Part shown: positions 22,512 through 34,144 of the stretch, in pieces
Layout: every line of letters begins with the position of its first letter
How positions within the stretch are numbered: the first letter of the stretch is position 1
Source of the DNA: Theocolax elegans
Lineage: Eukaryota > Arthropoda > Insecta > Hymenoptera > Cerocephalidae
Direction: 5' to 3'
NCBI GenBank assembly: GCA_026168455.1
Contig: CM047425.1
Span: 27,504,256-27,568,255, forward strand
DNA length: 64,000 nt
Made by a program: the position numbers and the translations under genes
Notes under the pieces: model-generated
Database searches by the model: none
Told to the model about the DNA's origin: nothing
The model's input: the letters and a program-made list of their open reading frames with translations, nothing else

Positions 22512-25047
22512 AAAACAATTAGTACTGCTCAAGGAGCTAAGTCGAATGATAAAAATATTTTATGTTTATGACAACAGTTAGTATATTTTTTATCATGTGA
22601 GATTTCATTTTTGAAGTGTTTTGAATTACAGAAATTACAATTATTATTTAAACTTCCTAAAAAATTTAATTCGATGGTGTTTTCAAAAAAATCTATATTT
22701 GCAATTAAACCTATCTTTGAATTTATATCTTTCGTATCACATTCTAATTCTGTGTTTGCTTTTCTTTTATTTTGTTTTAATTTCTTATGTTCATTTTGTT
22801 TTTTTTCATTTCATTCGTCATATTTGCTCTATCCGATCTTTCAGCATCCTTTATTTTCATTTCGTTCGTCGTTGCTATTCAATCCGCTCTTTTTTTATCA
22901 GCTTCCTTTATTTTCATTTCGTTCGTCGTTTCTATTCAATCCGCTCTTGTTTTATCAGCTTCCTTTATTCTCATTTCATTCGTCATTTCTGCTCTTTTCA
23001 TTCTTTTTCTTTCAGCTTCCTTTATTTTCATTTCATTCGTCATATTTGCTCTATCCGATCTTTTTCTTTCAGCTTCCCTTATTTTCATTTCGTTCGTCGT
23101 TTCTATTCAATCAGCTCTTGTTTTATCAGCTTCCTTTATTTTCATTACATTCGTCATTTCTGCTCTATTCATTCTTTTTCTTACAGCCTCCTTTATTTTC
23201 ATTCCATTTGTCATTTCTGTTATATTCGCTATTTTTCTTTCACCTTCCGTTATTTTCATTTCATTCGTTATTTCTGTTCCATGCGTTCTTTTTCTTTCAG
23301 CTTCCTTTATTCTCATTTCATTCGTCATTTCTGCTCTTTTCATTCTTTTTCTTTCAGCTTCCTTTATTTTCATTTCGTTCGTCGTTTCTATTCAATCCGC
23401 TCTTGTTTTATCAGCTTCCTTTATTTTCATTTCATTCGTCATTTCTGCACTATTCATTCTTTTTCTTGCAGCCTCCTTTATTTTTATTCCATTCGTCATT
23501 TCTGCTATATTCGCTATTTTTCTTTCAGCTTCCGTTATTTTCATTTCATTCGTTATTTCTGTTCCATGCGTTCTTTTTCTTTCAGCTTCCTTTATTCTCA
23601 TTTCATTCGTTATTTCTGCTGTATGTGCTCTTTTTCTTTCAGCATCCTTTATTTTCATTTCGTTCGTCATTTCTTCTCGATGTGCTTTTTTCTTTCAGCT
23701 TTCTTTATTTTCATTTCATTCGTCATTTCAGCTCTATTTATTCTTTTTCTTTCAGTTTTCTTCATTTTTGTTTCATTCGTCGTTTTGGTTCTATTCGCTC
23801 TTTTTCTATCAGATTCCTTTATTTTCATTTCATTTGCCAATTCTGCTGTATGTGCTCTTTTTCTTTCAGCTTCCTTTATTTTCATTTTATTCTTCATATT
23901 TGCTCTATACGCTTTTTTTCTTTTAGCTACCTTTATTTTCATTTCCTTCGTCATTTCTGCTCTATCCGATCTTTTTCTTTCAGCTTCCATTATTTTCATT
24001 CCTTCTCATTCTGCTCTATTCATTCTTTTTTCCTTGCAGCCTCCTTTTATTTTCATTCCATAACTTCATTTCTGCTATATTTTGCTTATTTTCTTTCGCT
24101 TCCTTATTTTTCATTTCATCGTTTTTTTCTTGTCCATGCGTTCTTTTTCTCAGCTTCCTTTATTCTCATTTTTTCCATTTCATTTCGTTTCTTTTAGCTA
24201 CCTTTATTTTCATTTCCTTCGTCATTTCTGCTCTATCCGATCTTTTTCTTTCAGCTTCCATTATTTTCATTTCCTTCATCATTTCTGCTCTATTCATTCT
24301 TTTTCTTGCAGCCTCCTTTATTTTCATTCCATACGTCATTTCTGCTATATTTGCTTATTTCTTTCAGCTTCCGTTATTTTCATTTCATTCGTTATTTCTT
24401 GTCCATGCGTTCTTTTTCTTTCAGCTTCCTTTATTCTCATTTCATTCGTCATTTCTGCTGTATGTGCTTATTTTCTTACAGCTTCCTTTATTTTCATTTC
24501 ATTCGTCATTTCAGCTCTATTCCTTCCTTTATTTTCATTTCATTTTTCATTTCTGCTCTTTCATTATTTTTCTTTCAGCTTCCTTTATTTTCATTTCGTT
24601 CGTCATGTCTGCTCAATGTGCTTTTTTTCTTTCAGCTTCATTTATTTTCATTTCATTCGTTATGTCAGCTCTATTTGCTCTTTTTCTTTCAGCTTCCTTT
24701 ACTTTCATTTCATTCGTCATTTTAGCTCTATTCACTCATTTTCTTTCAGCTTCCTTTATTTTCATTTCATATGTCCTTTCTGCTCTATACGCTCTTTTTC
24801 TTTCAGCTTCCTTTATTTTCATTTCATTGGTCATTTTTACCTTATCCTCTCTTTTTGTTACAGCTTCCTTTATTTTCATTTCATCTATCATTTTTTCTTT
24901 ATACGCTTGTTTTCTTTCTGATTCCTTTAAATTTGATAATATTTTAATATTTTTTAATTCGTCAAGTTCTTTTTCATTGGTATTATTATGAGCTGTTAAA
25001 TCAACAAGTTCTAAAAAAGTTTTAGGAATATTTATTGTATTTATCAT
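22512..25047 (-). pseudogene. Helitron-type N-terminal protein with ~38 repeats of 19 residues
   Basis: From a start at 25047 (MINTINIPKTFLELVDL), a ~40-residue unique segment leads into tandem 57-bp units coding for 19 residues, consensus EAERKRxNRAEMTNEMKIK: highly charged and predicted helical or coiled-coil. After the repeats the frame ends in a Cys/His motif, C-x2-C-x4-H then CC-x-K near 22600, matching the zinc motif of Helitron Rep N-termini, and stops near 22512. The frame is kept over 24736-25047 and 22800-23670 but is broken by indels around 23670-24735. Plausibly the 5' part of the Helitron whose Rep/Hel lies at 7685-11019, separated by later insertions. The plus-strand Phe/Ser-rich frames are its antisense. 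Confidence 0.75.
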
Positions 25048-26585
25048 AATAAATAAGAAGAAGAAATTAATACGTATTTTAATTAGCTCAAGCTGGCAAA
25101 AGATAAATCAAGACTTTGTTTAATTTGCTCAAGCATTAAATGCATTGAAAAATTAATAAATAGTTAGTTAAATAATAAAATATTGTCGGACATCCCTTAT
25201 GCCAGCCTGCAAATATTAATTATATGCAATAAAAAAATACTAATCAACGTATTTCTAAATATATTTTCGAAATTTTTAATTGAACCTTTTCTCTTTTTAA
25301 TTGAACCAACGTTAAAATGTTTAAAAAATCAGAAATTTATTTAAAAGATTAAAAAAACATTTATGAGAAATGGACTATGTATTACTGGCATACGAAGCAT
25401 GCGCGAAATCTTTCGACTATATTCAGGTTAGTTCCTACTCCGGCGGGAAGTACGAACTCGACAATAAGTATATGACCACATTCAAAACATCTGACAAATT
25501 CTTTTTTATTTATAAATTATAAACAAATTAATTAAAATTCTAAATTAATAAATAAGCCAAAATTCAAATGAGTAACATTAAAAAAAATAAATCCTTAACC
25601 GTAAGCCCCACACCAGGAGGCACAACTTAAATACAAGTTCTGATATTTTAACAGCGTATAGATGCGGTAGCCGTGAGCGTTATGGCGCACGCTATATGCA
25701 ACTGTTATTCAAAAAAGGTCTCGGGTTAGAAACTGTTCGAGACCTTCATTTTTTTTAAATATATTACATATAATATTTTTATCATTTTATTAAATTAAAA
25801 AAAATTACAATTTATGATACTGTCAACTGTTTTAATTTGTACTCAATGATTAATTTATTATATTGATTAATTAATTTAATAATTTATAAGGTACTTATGC
25901 GTACAAATGACAAAAATTGTATTTGGCCAAGAATTGTAAATCACACTTTTAGGTTATTAATTGACCTCCGGTCCTTTGAAATATCTTAGAATGATTCATC
26001 TCTCATTAAAATTATAACGTAGGAGTGAATTTATCCCCGTAGAGAGGTTAGCCCGGATATTGGGTTATTGGATATAAGGTTATTGGTTTTATATACGTTA
26101 TTCTATCGAATAACCTAAAATATAATAACCTTATTCAAATTTACATGATTAGATTTATAATACTGTCAACTGTTTTAATTTTTACTTAATAATTAATTTA
26201 TTATATTGACTATTTATATAATTATTAATATAATTTATAAACTATAATATATAAATATATAAACGTATGTGTGAACTTATGCGGACTCAAATTGTTTTGT
26301 CGATACTTTGCGGTTGTGTAGTAATCTCATATATAAAAATATATAAAGTACCTAATATATAAAAAACTTTCTCCATGAGGATGGATAGCGACTTATCCGA
26401 TTTTATGTCCAATGCTTGCGACGTAGATTATTTTAATTTTAATTTAGCGTGAATTATTATTTTACATATGTATTATCGGTTATATTACTTCTTCTTTAGT
26501 TGTCTAATTTATTTTATATGTTCTATTTTATATGATTAGAGCCATCCGGTTGTATCAACTTTGGCTCAAATAAATATAGTTATCA
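25048..26585. other. AT-rich intergenic stretch
   Basis: No gene recognised. A short hairpin AAGGTCTCG/CGAGACCTT lies at ~25718-25750. Moderately GC-rich islets at 25380-25460 and 25600-25700 hold no clear frame. Confidence 0.5.
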
Positions 26586-26593
26586 ATCGATCT

Positions 26594-26648
<55 letters not shown>

Positions 26649-26831
26649 ATTCTCCCTCTCACTCACTCTCTCTCTCTCTATCTCTCATTCTCCGTCTCAC
26701 TCACTCTCTCTCTCTATCTCTCATTCTCCCTCTCACTCACTCTCTCTCTCTCTATCTCTCATTCTCCCTCTCACTCACTCTCTCTCTCTATCTCTCATTC
26801 TCCCTCTCACTCATTCTCTCTCTCTCTATCT

Positions 26832-26873
<42 letters not shown>
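26586..26873. repeat. (CT)n compound microsatellite
   Basis: CTCTCT interspersed with TATCTCTCATTCTCCCTCTC units of about 40-60 bp. Continues after short non-LTR inserts at 27014-27100 and 27390-27527, up to the gap. Confidence 0.95.
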
Positions 26874-26874
<1 letters not shown>

Positions 26875-27013
26875 CGTTCTTGCGCTTTAGCAAATAATTA
26901 GAAGATTTTAATTTTAATATTTAATATTTATTGTAATTATTATTATGTAATTTGTGCTACTTTGGGGGCATGCCCCCGTAGCCTAATAAAGATGTATCAA
27001 TCAAACAATCAAT
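26874..27013 (+). mobile_element. 5'-truncated non-LTR retrotransposon 3' end in (CT)n
   Basis: About 140 bp of non-repeat sequence with (CT)n on both sides. It ends in AATAAAGATGTATCAATCAA and an (AATC)n tail directly joined to TCTC. The ending matches the 3' end of the RT element at 60005-61772. A GGGGGCATGCCCCC palindrome lies upstream of the end. Confidence 0.65.
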
Positions 27014-27015
27014 CT

Positions 27016-27055
<40 letters not shown>

Positions 27056-27100
27056 CTCTCTCTCTCATTCTCTCTATCTTTCTCTATATCTCTCATTCAT

Positions 27101-27389
27101 AGCTCGACCGTTCTAATTTTTAAGAGACGTCTATATGATTATCTCAGCAATAATGATGGCGCAAATCGATATTAGAAATTAAGATTAAATTGTGATACAT
27201 ACGTAGCTTAATTACGATACATTTTTTGTTTTTATTATTTACATTAGTAATTCTGAACACTTGTTCATGTTTTATACTTATGTTTTTATTTGTTATTATT
27301 TTTATTTATAAAATATTGTAAAATTGTTTTTTCTTTGTCTTAAGGTTAATTAATTTCCTAGGCATTAATAAATACTTTTTCAATCAATC
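27101..27389 (+). mobile_element. Second 5'-truncated non-LTR 3' end in (CT)n
   Basis: About 290 bp flanked by (CT)n, ending ATTAATAAATACTTTTT and then (CAAT)n joined to CTCTCT. Same tail type and same target as 26874-27013. Confidence 0.6.
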
Positions 27390-27527
27390 AATCTCTCTCT
27401 ATCTCTCATTCTCTCTCTCTCATTTTCTCTCCCTCATACTCTCTTGCTCCCTCACACAGACTCTCATTCTTACTCATTCTCAATATCGCACTCCCTCACT
27501 CTCCTTCATTCTTACTCGTTCTCTCTC

Positions 27528-27627
27528 NNNNNNNNNNNNNNNNNNNNNNNNNNNNNNNNNNNNNNNNNNNNNNNNNNNNNNNNNNNNNNNNNNNNNNNNN
27601 NNNNNNNNNNNNNNNNNNNNNNNNNNN
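27528..27627. other. Assembly gap, 100 N
   Basis: Exactly 100 N, the conventional size for a gap of unknown length. The left LTR-element copy is cut off here. Confidence 1.
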
Positions 27628-28352
27628 CAAATAATTATTTCACTAATTGTCGTCCCAAACAAAAATTTTTCAGCGAAATATATTTATTTTATCCTAAAAA
27701 GGACTAAATAAATAATTTATGTTGCTACCAAGTTGAAATAATTTATCTTTCCCTTTTTTAAATAAATTGAACGAAAAGGAAATGAAAATTTAATTATTTA
27801 ACTTGCTAACAAGTCTAAACAATTAAATTTATACACCGAATAATTTTACTCAAACACACCAAAAAAAAATTATAACCAATTATTTAACTAACAAACAAGT
27901 CTAAATATTTGGTAAAAATGTGTGGAGATATAATTTAAACACACAAAAAGAGAAAAGAAAGTTTTTAACATGTATTAAAATTTCACAGCAAATAACGAAT
28001 ACGAAATATTAGGTTAAATGCCGATCATTAAAATACATGCAAAAATATTCAATTATTTAACTCACTCTCGAGTCTAAATAATTATATTTTACAACTCTCG
28101 TATCTTTGCGGAACAATCACACAAAGATACTTAACATTAATTGTTTAACTTGCAACAAGTCTAAACAATTAACACGAGTTATAAAAAAAATTTTCTCACA
28201 CAAAAAAAAATTTCAAAAATATAATACAAGTATCGTGAACAGTAATACTCAATAAATACAAAATATTAAATTAAGTAATTACTGTCAGACAATTGTAATA
28301 CAAAAATAATTTTAATTATTTTACTCACACACGAGTTTAAATAATTAATATT

Positions 28353-28445
28353 ACAACTATTGTAACTTTGCGGCTGATTCACACAAAGTTACTTAATGTT
28401 AATTATTTAACTTGCAAACAAGTCTAAACAATTAACAATAGTTGT
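28353..28445 (-). ncRNA. Three-way-junction module in retrotransposon leader
   Basis: An outer stem (ACAACTATT with AATAGTTGT) encloses hairpin B (TAACTTTG/CAAAGTTA) and hairpin A (TTAATTATTTAACTTG pairing imperfectly with CAAGTCTAAACAATTAA). The homologous right-arm module is 62780-62872. Structural inference from the sequence; a role in packaging or translation is only a possibility. Confidence 0.55.
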
Positions 28446-29319
28446 AAAATATATTTTATTCACACACAAATAAAATGATATAACATATATTATAAATATA
28501 AATAGTAATAGATAATAAACGAATATTAAATTAAAATTACTACTATTATAATATATGTGGGTCAGGGAGGGGAGAAAGTAACAAAGAAATTTCTCTCTCG
28601 AACTCAAAAAAAAACCAATTGAATTGCCGCGTCCCGTATATAAAGATAAATTAAATATTTAATTCAAAAATTTTCTTTAAAAGGGAGGGGGTGGGGCAAC
28701 TACCTCTCCCGAAAGGATCTATTTGAAAACACTCTCACACCATAAATCTCAAATAAATCCCGCGCGGGAACGAATTTATTTTATTAAAACGAAATAAAAT
28801 AATTCGCCGCAGTGGTTTCTATCGGCGAAACCAGCTGCGAAGACTTATACACGCGAAGGGGCTAGGCGATCGCGCTATCTCTCTCACTCACCCACCTATA
28901 GCCCGCCTAGCACCTTATTCCGATTCCCCGCGACTAGGGATTCTCTCTCTCTCTCACTCCCACTCACGGGCGCAATCGGAGAGAGCCGATGATGATCGGC
29001 TCTCGCAAAGTCTTTCCCGTTCGCTATTCGGGGGGGATTCTCGCTGCCCGCGATCCGCGGCGCAAGCTACTCTCTCCCTACTTTGCCGCTCCCATACAAG
29101 CTAGGCAAAGTTCTCCCGTCAAGCTTGCGATCGAGAGAGACCGATCTCGGTGAGATCGGGCGCTTCCGGCTGAACACGGTCGCGCGCGAACTCTCTCTCG
29201 ATATACCGGTGTATGCCTCTCCTCGGATACCCGAGCAAGAGGGGGAATACTCCGGTATAGAGACGCGTCTCACACGCCGTCTCTCGCGCTCTCTCTCTCT
29301 CTCTCACTAACTCGAAATA

Positions 29320-29357
<38 letters not shown>

Positions 29358-29461
29358 ACTCAACCCGCTCACGTTTCGCCGCGACACTGCTCGCGCGCGA
29401 AAGATGGCCGACAATTATTCTTTAATTTAAATTTAACATCGGTGAGGACGAAACCGAAAGT

Positions 29462-29477
29462 CCTGTCACGGTCGCCA
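29462..29477 (-). promoter_or_regulatory. Primer-binding site, arginine-tRNA type
   Basis: TGGCGACCGTGACAGG on the minus strand, two bases after the LTR end. It is complementary to a tRNA 3' end with CCA; from memory this fits tRNA-Arg, the primer type of the mdg1/412 lineage. Confidence 0.7.
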
Positions 29478-29479
29478 TT

Positions 29480-30515
29480 TGTGACGTGGTATTCGCGCAC
29501 CCGATCTAATTTAATTAATTTTAATAATTAGAATTAATCGTTGGGCCGCGTTGCCCAATACCGCGCACACAATTAATTTATTTATCCGCGAACTGCGGGC
29601 TGTCGCCAGGAACACGAGTTCGCTGGGACGATCGGTATGGAGGATTCGGGCGATCCTCCTTGCCTCGACACGATTGATAAAAATTAAAGGATGTCGGCGG
29701 GAGCGGGGAGAATAAAATAAACACTCTTAATTAAAATAAAAAGAAATAAAACATTTATTTTAATTTACATTAACAATTGGCCATCCAGGCCTCGTGCCGC
29801 GACAAAGGTTGTTTCGCGCGGGCGGAGGTATCGGGAGCCAACCGGATCGAGATTCTCGCCTGCGGTTGACTTGACCCCGATTTCCGCTATTCGGGTACCG
29901 GCGTACCCGAATACACTCCCGAGGTCTCACACACACATACACTCTCGGGGTAATGGGGGGAACGCGCGGTAGTATAGAAAACACTTACCGGGATTCGCCC
30001 CGTGGATGGCCCAGCCGATCCTTGTCCCAGTGTCCTCCTGGGCAACGGAGGACCTACGTCGGCTGCGGTGGTGGAAGGCGGCCCTGTGCCGCGGCGAGTG
30101 CCTCGCGAACCGCGTCCGCACTCACACCAACACTCCCGTCCTTTACACACACACCAAATCACTCGCGGCTCACTCACGAGGATGTCCGGGTAGCCGATGG
30201 CTTTCGCGCCTCACGCGCCTTGTCAGCCAGAAAAACTCTCGATCGGTCCGGATATAGTTGTCCGCCTCGAGCGGCGGATCGGGACATACTACTTAGGCAA
30301 TCGCCTAATTTTCGAAAAAGGGATGAGAGTGGGGAACACACACACACTCGCGCTCTCATCCCTACGTACCATTGCGCGCGTAATTGTACACTTCGATCGA
30401 CGTAAACAAATGTCGTCGGTTGGCCTTGACATACCAAAGGCTCCGACGACTTACATTTAACAGAATTTAAATGCTTCGTTTGCCGCGAAAAGATTGTGTG
30501 ACGATTTCCGTCACA
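29480..30515 (-). mobile_element. LTR of mdg1/412-like retrotransposon (left copy, 1,036 bp)
   Basis: On the minus strand it begins TGTGACGG at 30515 and ends CGTCACA at 29480, giving matched TGTGAC...GTCACA termini, and is followed by the primer-binding site. The GC-rich middle contains short CA and CT tracts. It matches the plus-oriented LTR at 58787-59899 over its length with local divergence. Several frames of 60-150 codons cross it on both strands; none shows a domain. Confidence 0.85.
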
Positions 30516-31226
30516 ACATCTATAAATACATTTTAAATTTATTATTAGAACATAAATGTATATACAAAATAATAATTCTGCATACTATTATTACAATTCT
30601 AATTTTTATTATTATTATTTTATATAATAACAAAAACCACCAGCGGTGCTAGCACGAAGCGCCAGCTATAGCTCAGCCTCCCTAGTATGTAATGTTAATA
30701 TTATATCTGAAGAATGACAATCCCAAGCCTGTTTAATAGCAGAGGGAAATGTGATAAAAATTTCCAAACCATTTAAATTTCTACAAAAAACAATTGTAAG
30801 ACTAATTCAAGTAATTTATGCTGTTCTTTTAAATGATGGAATCAGAAAATAGCCAGCGAAAATTTAGAGTTTTTTTAGAAGTTTTGATTCCTTTTTGTTA
30901 TTTAATGTTTCTAATTTCGATTGTATACATTACGATCAAATTTTTTTTAATGTAAATAGGTGAAAGGCACCATCAACACATAACCATTTAGTATTATTGT
31001 AACGATCGTGCCTGGAATGTAAAAGCATATATAGCTTTTACATATTTCGGCCCCACTAGTTACACTTTAGAATAATAGAAATATAGCATTTTACACTACT
31101 CAAAGTGCAATTTTAGTTATTTACTCTCTTCAAAAGAGGAATTCTATTAATTTAATCTTTTCGAAAATAGTAAATTGACATTTTTATACTTTTTAGGTGC
31201 AGTTTTTACACTTTAGGATTTAGAGT
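30516..31226. other. AT-rich stretch with no recognised feature
   Basis: No frame, RNA gene or array identified between the LTR start and the tRNA-like foldback. Confidence 0.5.
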
Positions 31227-31303
31227 GCAAGCGAAAAAATACATTTTTAAATGCACATAATTTTAACTCATAAAAAAAAATAAAAAAAAATAAAAAAAAA
31301 TTT

Positions 31304-31376
31304 TCAATCCGCGGGAATTGAACCTTGGATCTTCAGCTCCGAAGGCTTGCTCTCTACCAACTGAGCTATTTTGTTG
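31304..31376 (-). tRNA. tRNA-like sequence (pol III A and B boxes), not a functional tRNA
   Basis: Minus strand: A box TAGCTCAGTTGG and B box GGTTCAATTCC with roughly correct spacing, then CCGCGGATTG and a T-run that could terminate pol III. The acceptor and T stems do not pair well and no convincing anticodon arm exists. Likely a tRNA-derived promoter module of the foldback. Confidence 0.6.
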
Positions 31377-31467
31377 TTCCTGTCATTAAATTAACTTTAG
31401 GTTATTAATTTCGGAGCATATTTTGATAGTAGTTTATAACCAAAAGTTAATTTAATGACAGGAACAA

Positions 31468-31536
31468 CAAAATAGCTCAGTTGGTAGAGAGTAAGCCTCC
31501 GGATCTATAAATCCAAGGTTCAATTCCCGCGGATTG
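31468..31536 (+). tRNA. tRNA-like sequence, mirror copy
   Basis: Plus-strand partner of 31304-31376 with the same A and B boxes. The middle differs (GGATCTATAAATCC forms a 4-bp stem with a short loop). Followed by T-rich sequence. Same judgement: tRNA-derived module, not a gene for translation. Confidence 0.6.
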
Positions 31537-31604
31537 AAAATTTTTTTTTATTTTTTTTTATTAGTTAAAATTTTGTGCATCTAAAAATGTTTTTTTTCGC
31601 TTGC

Positions 31605-31829
31605 CCAGGACATTTTTTAAATTTCTATATGAAATATATTTTTCAAAGGCATTTTCAACATTGCTCAAACGTTATCACAACGTTATTTCCACCTATATCG
31701 GCAACTTACATAAATCTTAGTAGACATATCCTAGGTTGTAGCAACGTTGCTCCAACATTTCAACAACTTTTATAACAACGTTGTAACGTTGTCAAAACAA
31801 CGTTGCTACAACTTTGTGTGCTAGTAGGG
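31605..31829. repeat. Cluster of AACGTT-centred short palindromes
   Basis: ACAACGTTG-type words occur about eight times in 220 bp (e.g. GTTATCACAACGTTATTTCC, CAACGTTGTAACGTTGTC). A similar self-complementary style (CAATATTG/ATTGCCAATAT) marks the arms of the 39-kb foldback and 37000-37070. Confidence 0.7.
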
Positions 31830-34144
31830 ATACGTATACTACTAGTCGCAAGCCCCCACCCGTCGGTCGAACTTATCGCCAGACGATAACTTCGGAAATA
31901 CCAGGCGCCAAGTTTACGCTAGGCATAAACTATTCACCAGGCGAATCCCCATGCATACGCCTGGTGTTCCCTATGCATTCGCCAGGCGTATATCTAAGCA
32001 TTCGCCAGGCGTATACCTATGCATTCGCCAGATGAATACCTATACATTCGCCAGACGAATACCTATGCATTCGCCAGACGAATACCTATGCATTCGCCAG
32101 ACGAATACCTATGCATTCGCCAGACGAATACCTATGCATTCGCCAGGCGTATACCTAAGCATTCGCTAGGCGTGTTCCTGTCTATTCACGAGGTGTATAT
32201 CTATGCATTTACCCGAATTCATCAGCATTCACCAGCAATCGCCAGTATTCGCTAGCATTCACCAGGATTTGCTAGCATTCACCAGCATTCGCTAGCATAC
32301 ACCAGCATTTGCCAGGAAGTGCTAGCGTTTCCATAGTTGCGTATCGAAATTTTTATAATTTTATTCTTTTTCTAAAGAAGATTTTTTATCCCTAATTGGA
32401 ATCAGCATAAATAAATTTTTATTTACCAAAATTAATATATATGTATGCGTGGTTCTCTGTGACATCATAGCTGAAAAAAATAAATTTTGCTATAACTGTG
32501 GGAATAGGTTTTAGAGGTACCCAGTAGTTCTCCTGAATTTTTTAAGATTTTTTCGGGGCAATTATTTTAAGTTACAGAGAGTCAAAGTTGACATTTTAGC
32601 ACTTTTTTGCATTACATGCCCATTTTCATGAATTTGTAGCTCCTAGGGGATGCATTTTTGACTAATTTTTCAGTGCATAAAACAATTTATGCACTCACCT
32701 CGGAGTGGTAGGAAAGTATCTCCACTTATTTCAGTATCCATCTAATCTCCTGTAAGCTGCTAAAAATACAAATATTATATAAATATAAAAAATTAATTTT
32801 TAATCATTTATAATGCTGGATTTTTAGTTTTACAACCCTTATAAGAATTATAATACTAATCTGAAGGATTACTATCAATATATAAACATCTTTTAATAAT
32901 GTACTTCTGAATTTATGTATTTAGTACAAAAAATATATAAACAAATCAGGTCTGAGATTATAATAAGTAATATGATTACGTGACAGTGATAAGTTTGTGA
33001 AATTGAAACAATGCATTGCTGAATAATAATAATAATAATATTGATACTTTTATAGTAATCCTACAGATTAGTATTATAATTCTTGTAAGGGTTGTAAAAC
33101 TAAAAATCCAGCATTATAAATGTTTAAGAATTAATTTTTTATATTTATATAATAATATTTGTATTTTTAGCAGCTTACAGGAGTTTAGATGGATACTGAA
33201 GCAAGTGGAGATACTTTTCTACCACTCCAAGGTGAGTGCATAAATTTTTTTGCAATGATCATGCTAATAGATTCATCGTTATAAGGCAACAAATATACAT
33301 TTCTATTAATATTTCGGGCACTTTTCCCAGATATTTTAACCATAAGTAATCTATATGATTTATACCCACTCTGGAAATTTATAGGCAGTTTATGACTATA
33401 AAAAGACATCTTTTAGACAGTATTAGGTTGCCAGAGTCCGGAGCAGAATTGCTGATTTTCACTATTTAAGGTTTAAATGGCTTACAAGAGTGTGACAGCA
33501 TACATTTATGTCTTTAAAAGTATCTTTAATGAAAAGTTCAGAAAATTTTACAAAACAAGTCATAGTTATGTTTTTAGTGAAAAATGCATCTCCTGGGAGC
33601 TACAAATTCATGAAAATGGGCATATATTGCAAAAAAGTGTTAAAATGTCAACTTTGACTCTCTGTAACTTAAAATAATGGCACCGAAAAAATCTGAAAAA
33701 ATTCGGGAGAACTACTGGATACCTCTAAAACATATTCCCACAGTTATAGCAATATTTATTTTTTTCATTTTCGATGTCACAGAGAAACACGCATATACCT
33801 ATATATTTACTTACAAAAAATTATAAATATAAGTAACCATGGAAACGCAAGCACTTCCTGGCAAATGCTGTTGTATGCTAACGAATGCTGGTGAATGCTA
33901 GCAAATCCTGGTGAATTCGGATAAATGCATAGATATACACCTGGTGAATACACAGGAACCCGCCTAGCGAATGCATAGGTATACGCCTGGCGAATGCATG
34001 GGTATACGCCTGGCGAATGCATAGGGAACGCCTGGCGCATGTATGAAGATTCGCCTGGTGAATAGTTTATGCCCAGCGTGGTCTTGGCGCCTGGTGATAA
34101 GTTCGAACGATGGATGGGGGCTTGCAACTAGTAGTATACGTATG
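31830..34144. mobile_element. Outer foldback element (family C) with 23-bp repeats, interrupted
   Basis: Ends ATACGTATACTACTAGTCGC (31830) and its inverse (ending 34144), then the GCAAGCCCCCA block. The arms (to ~32380 and from ~33820) contain a 23-bp minisatellite, CCTATGCATTCGCCAGACGA-type: about nine units in the left arm (31965-32170) and about four in the right (33930-34030). The centre is occupied by a complete family A foldback, so the insertion is nested. No transposase. Confidence 0.85.
32448..33792. mobile_element. Foldback element family A, second copy (nested)
   Basis: Ends GCGTGGTTCTCTGTGACAT and its inverse at 33792. Shares both arms and the 66- and 74-codon frames with 5421-7672 but is shorter (1,345 bp), lacking the internal 599-bp duplication. 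Sits inside the family C element. Confidence 0.88.

Larger units (their letters stand above)
27628..29479 (-). mobile_element. LTR retrotransposon leader, left copy (mdg1/412-like)
   Basis: The mirror of 59900-63620: the same sequence in inverted orientation, without the RT insert and the hAT MITE found in the right copy. Read on the minus strand it starts with the primer-binding site, passes a GC-rich segment with a (CT)n tract (29300-29354) and then an AT-rich hairpin series before reaching the gap. No gag or pol is present in this segment. Hairpins: 28100-28130, 28139-28170 and a three-way-junction unit at 28353-28445 whose outer stem is ACAACTATT/AATAGTTGT. Confidence 0.85.
31227..31604. 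mobile_element. Foldback element with a tRNA-like unit in each arm (family B)
   Basis: The arms 31227-31402 and 31441-31604 are inverted copies beginning GCAAGCGAAAAAA and ending at CCTGTCATTAAATTAACTTT. Each arm contains, from outside in, an A/T-rich block, a tRNA-like segment and a unique ~20-bp inner end. The same order (A-rich block then tRNA-like 3' end) occurs in the element at 39032-39681. Confidence 0.85.

Noticed and set aside
22611..24991. Long plus-strand Phe/Ser/Ile-rich frames up to 528 codons resembling membrane proteins
   Set aside because: They are antisense to the 19-residue coding repeats on the minus strand; purine-rich codons opposite give Phe and Ser in several frames at once.
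29067..30460. Frames of 60-150 codons in GC-rich DNA
   Set aside because: They lie in LTR and leader sequence, overlap on both strands and are not conserved as frames in the mirror copy at 59016-59606.
31304..31536. Paired tRNA genes
   Set aside because: A and B boxes are present, but acceptor, anticodon and T stems do not pair as in working tRNAs; kept only as tRNA-like modules.
31965..32170. Regular 23-bp repeats, considered as a CRISPR array
   Set aside because: Units are contiguous without unique spacers and the genome is eukaryotic; it is a minisatellite in a foldback arm.
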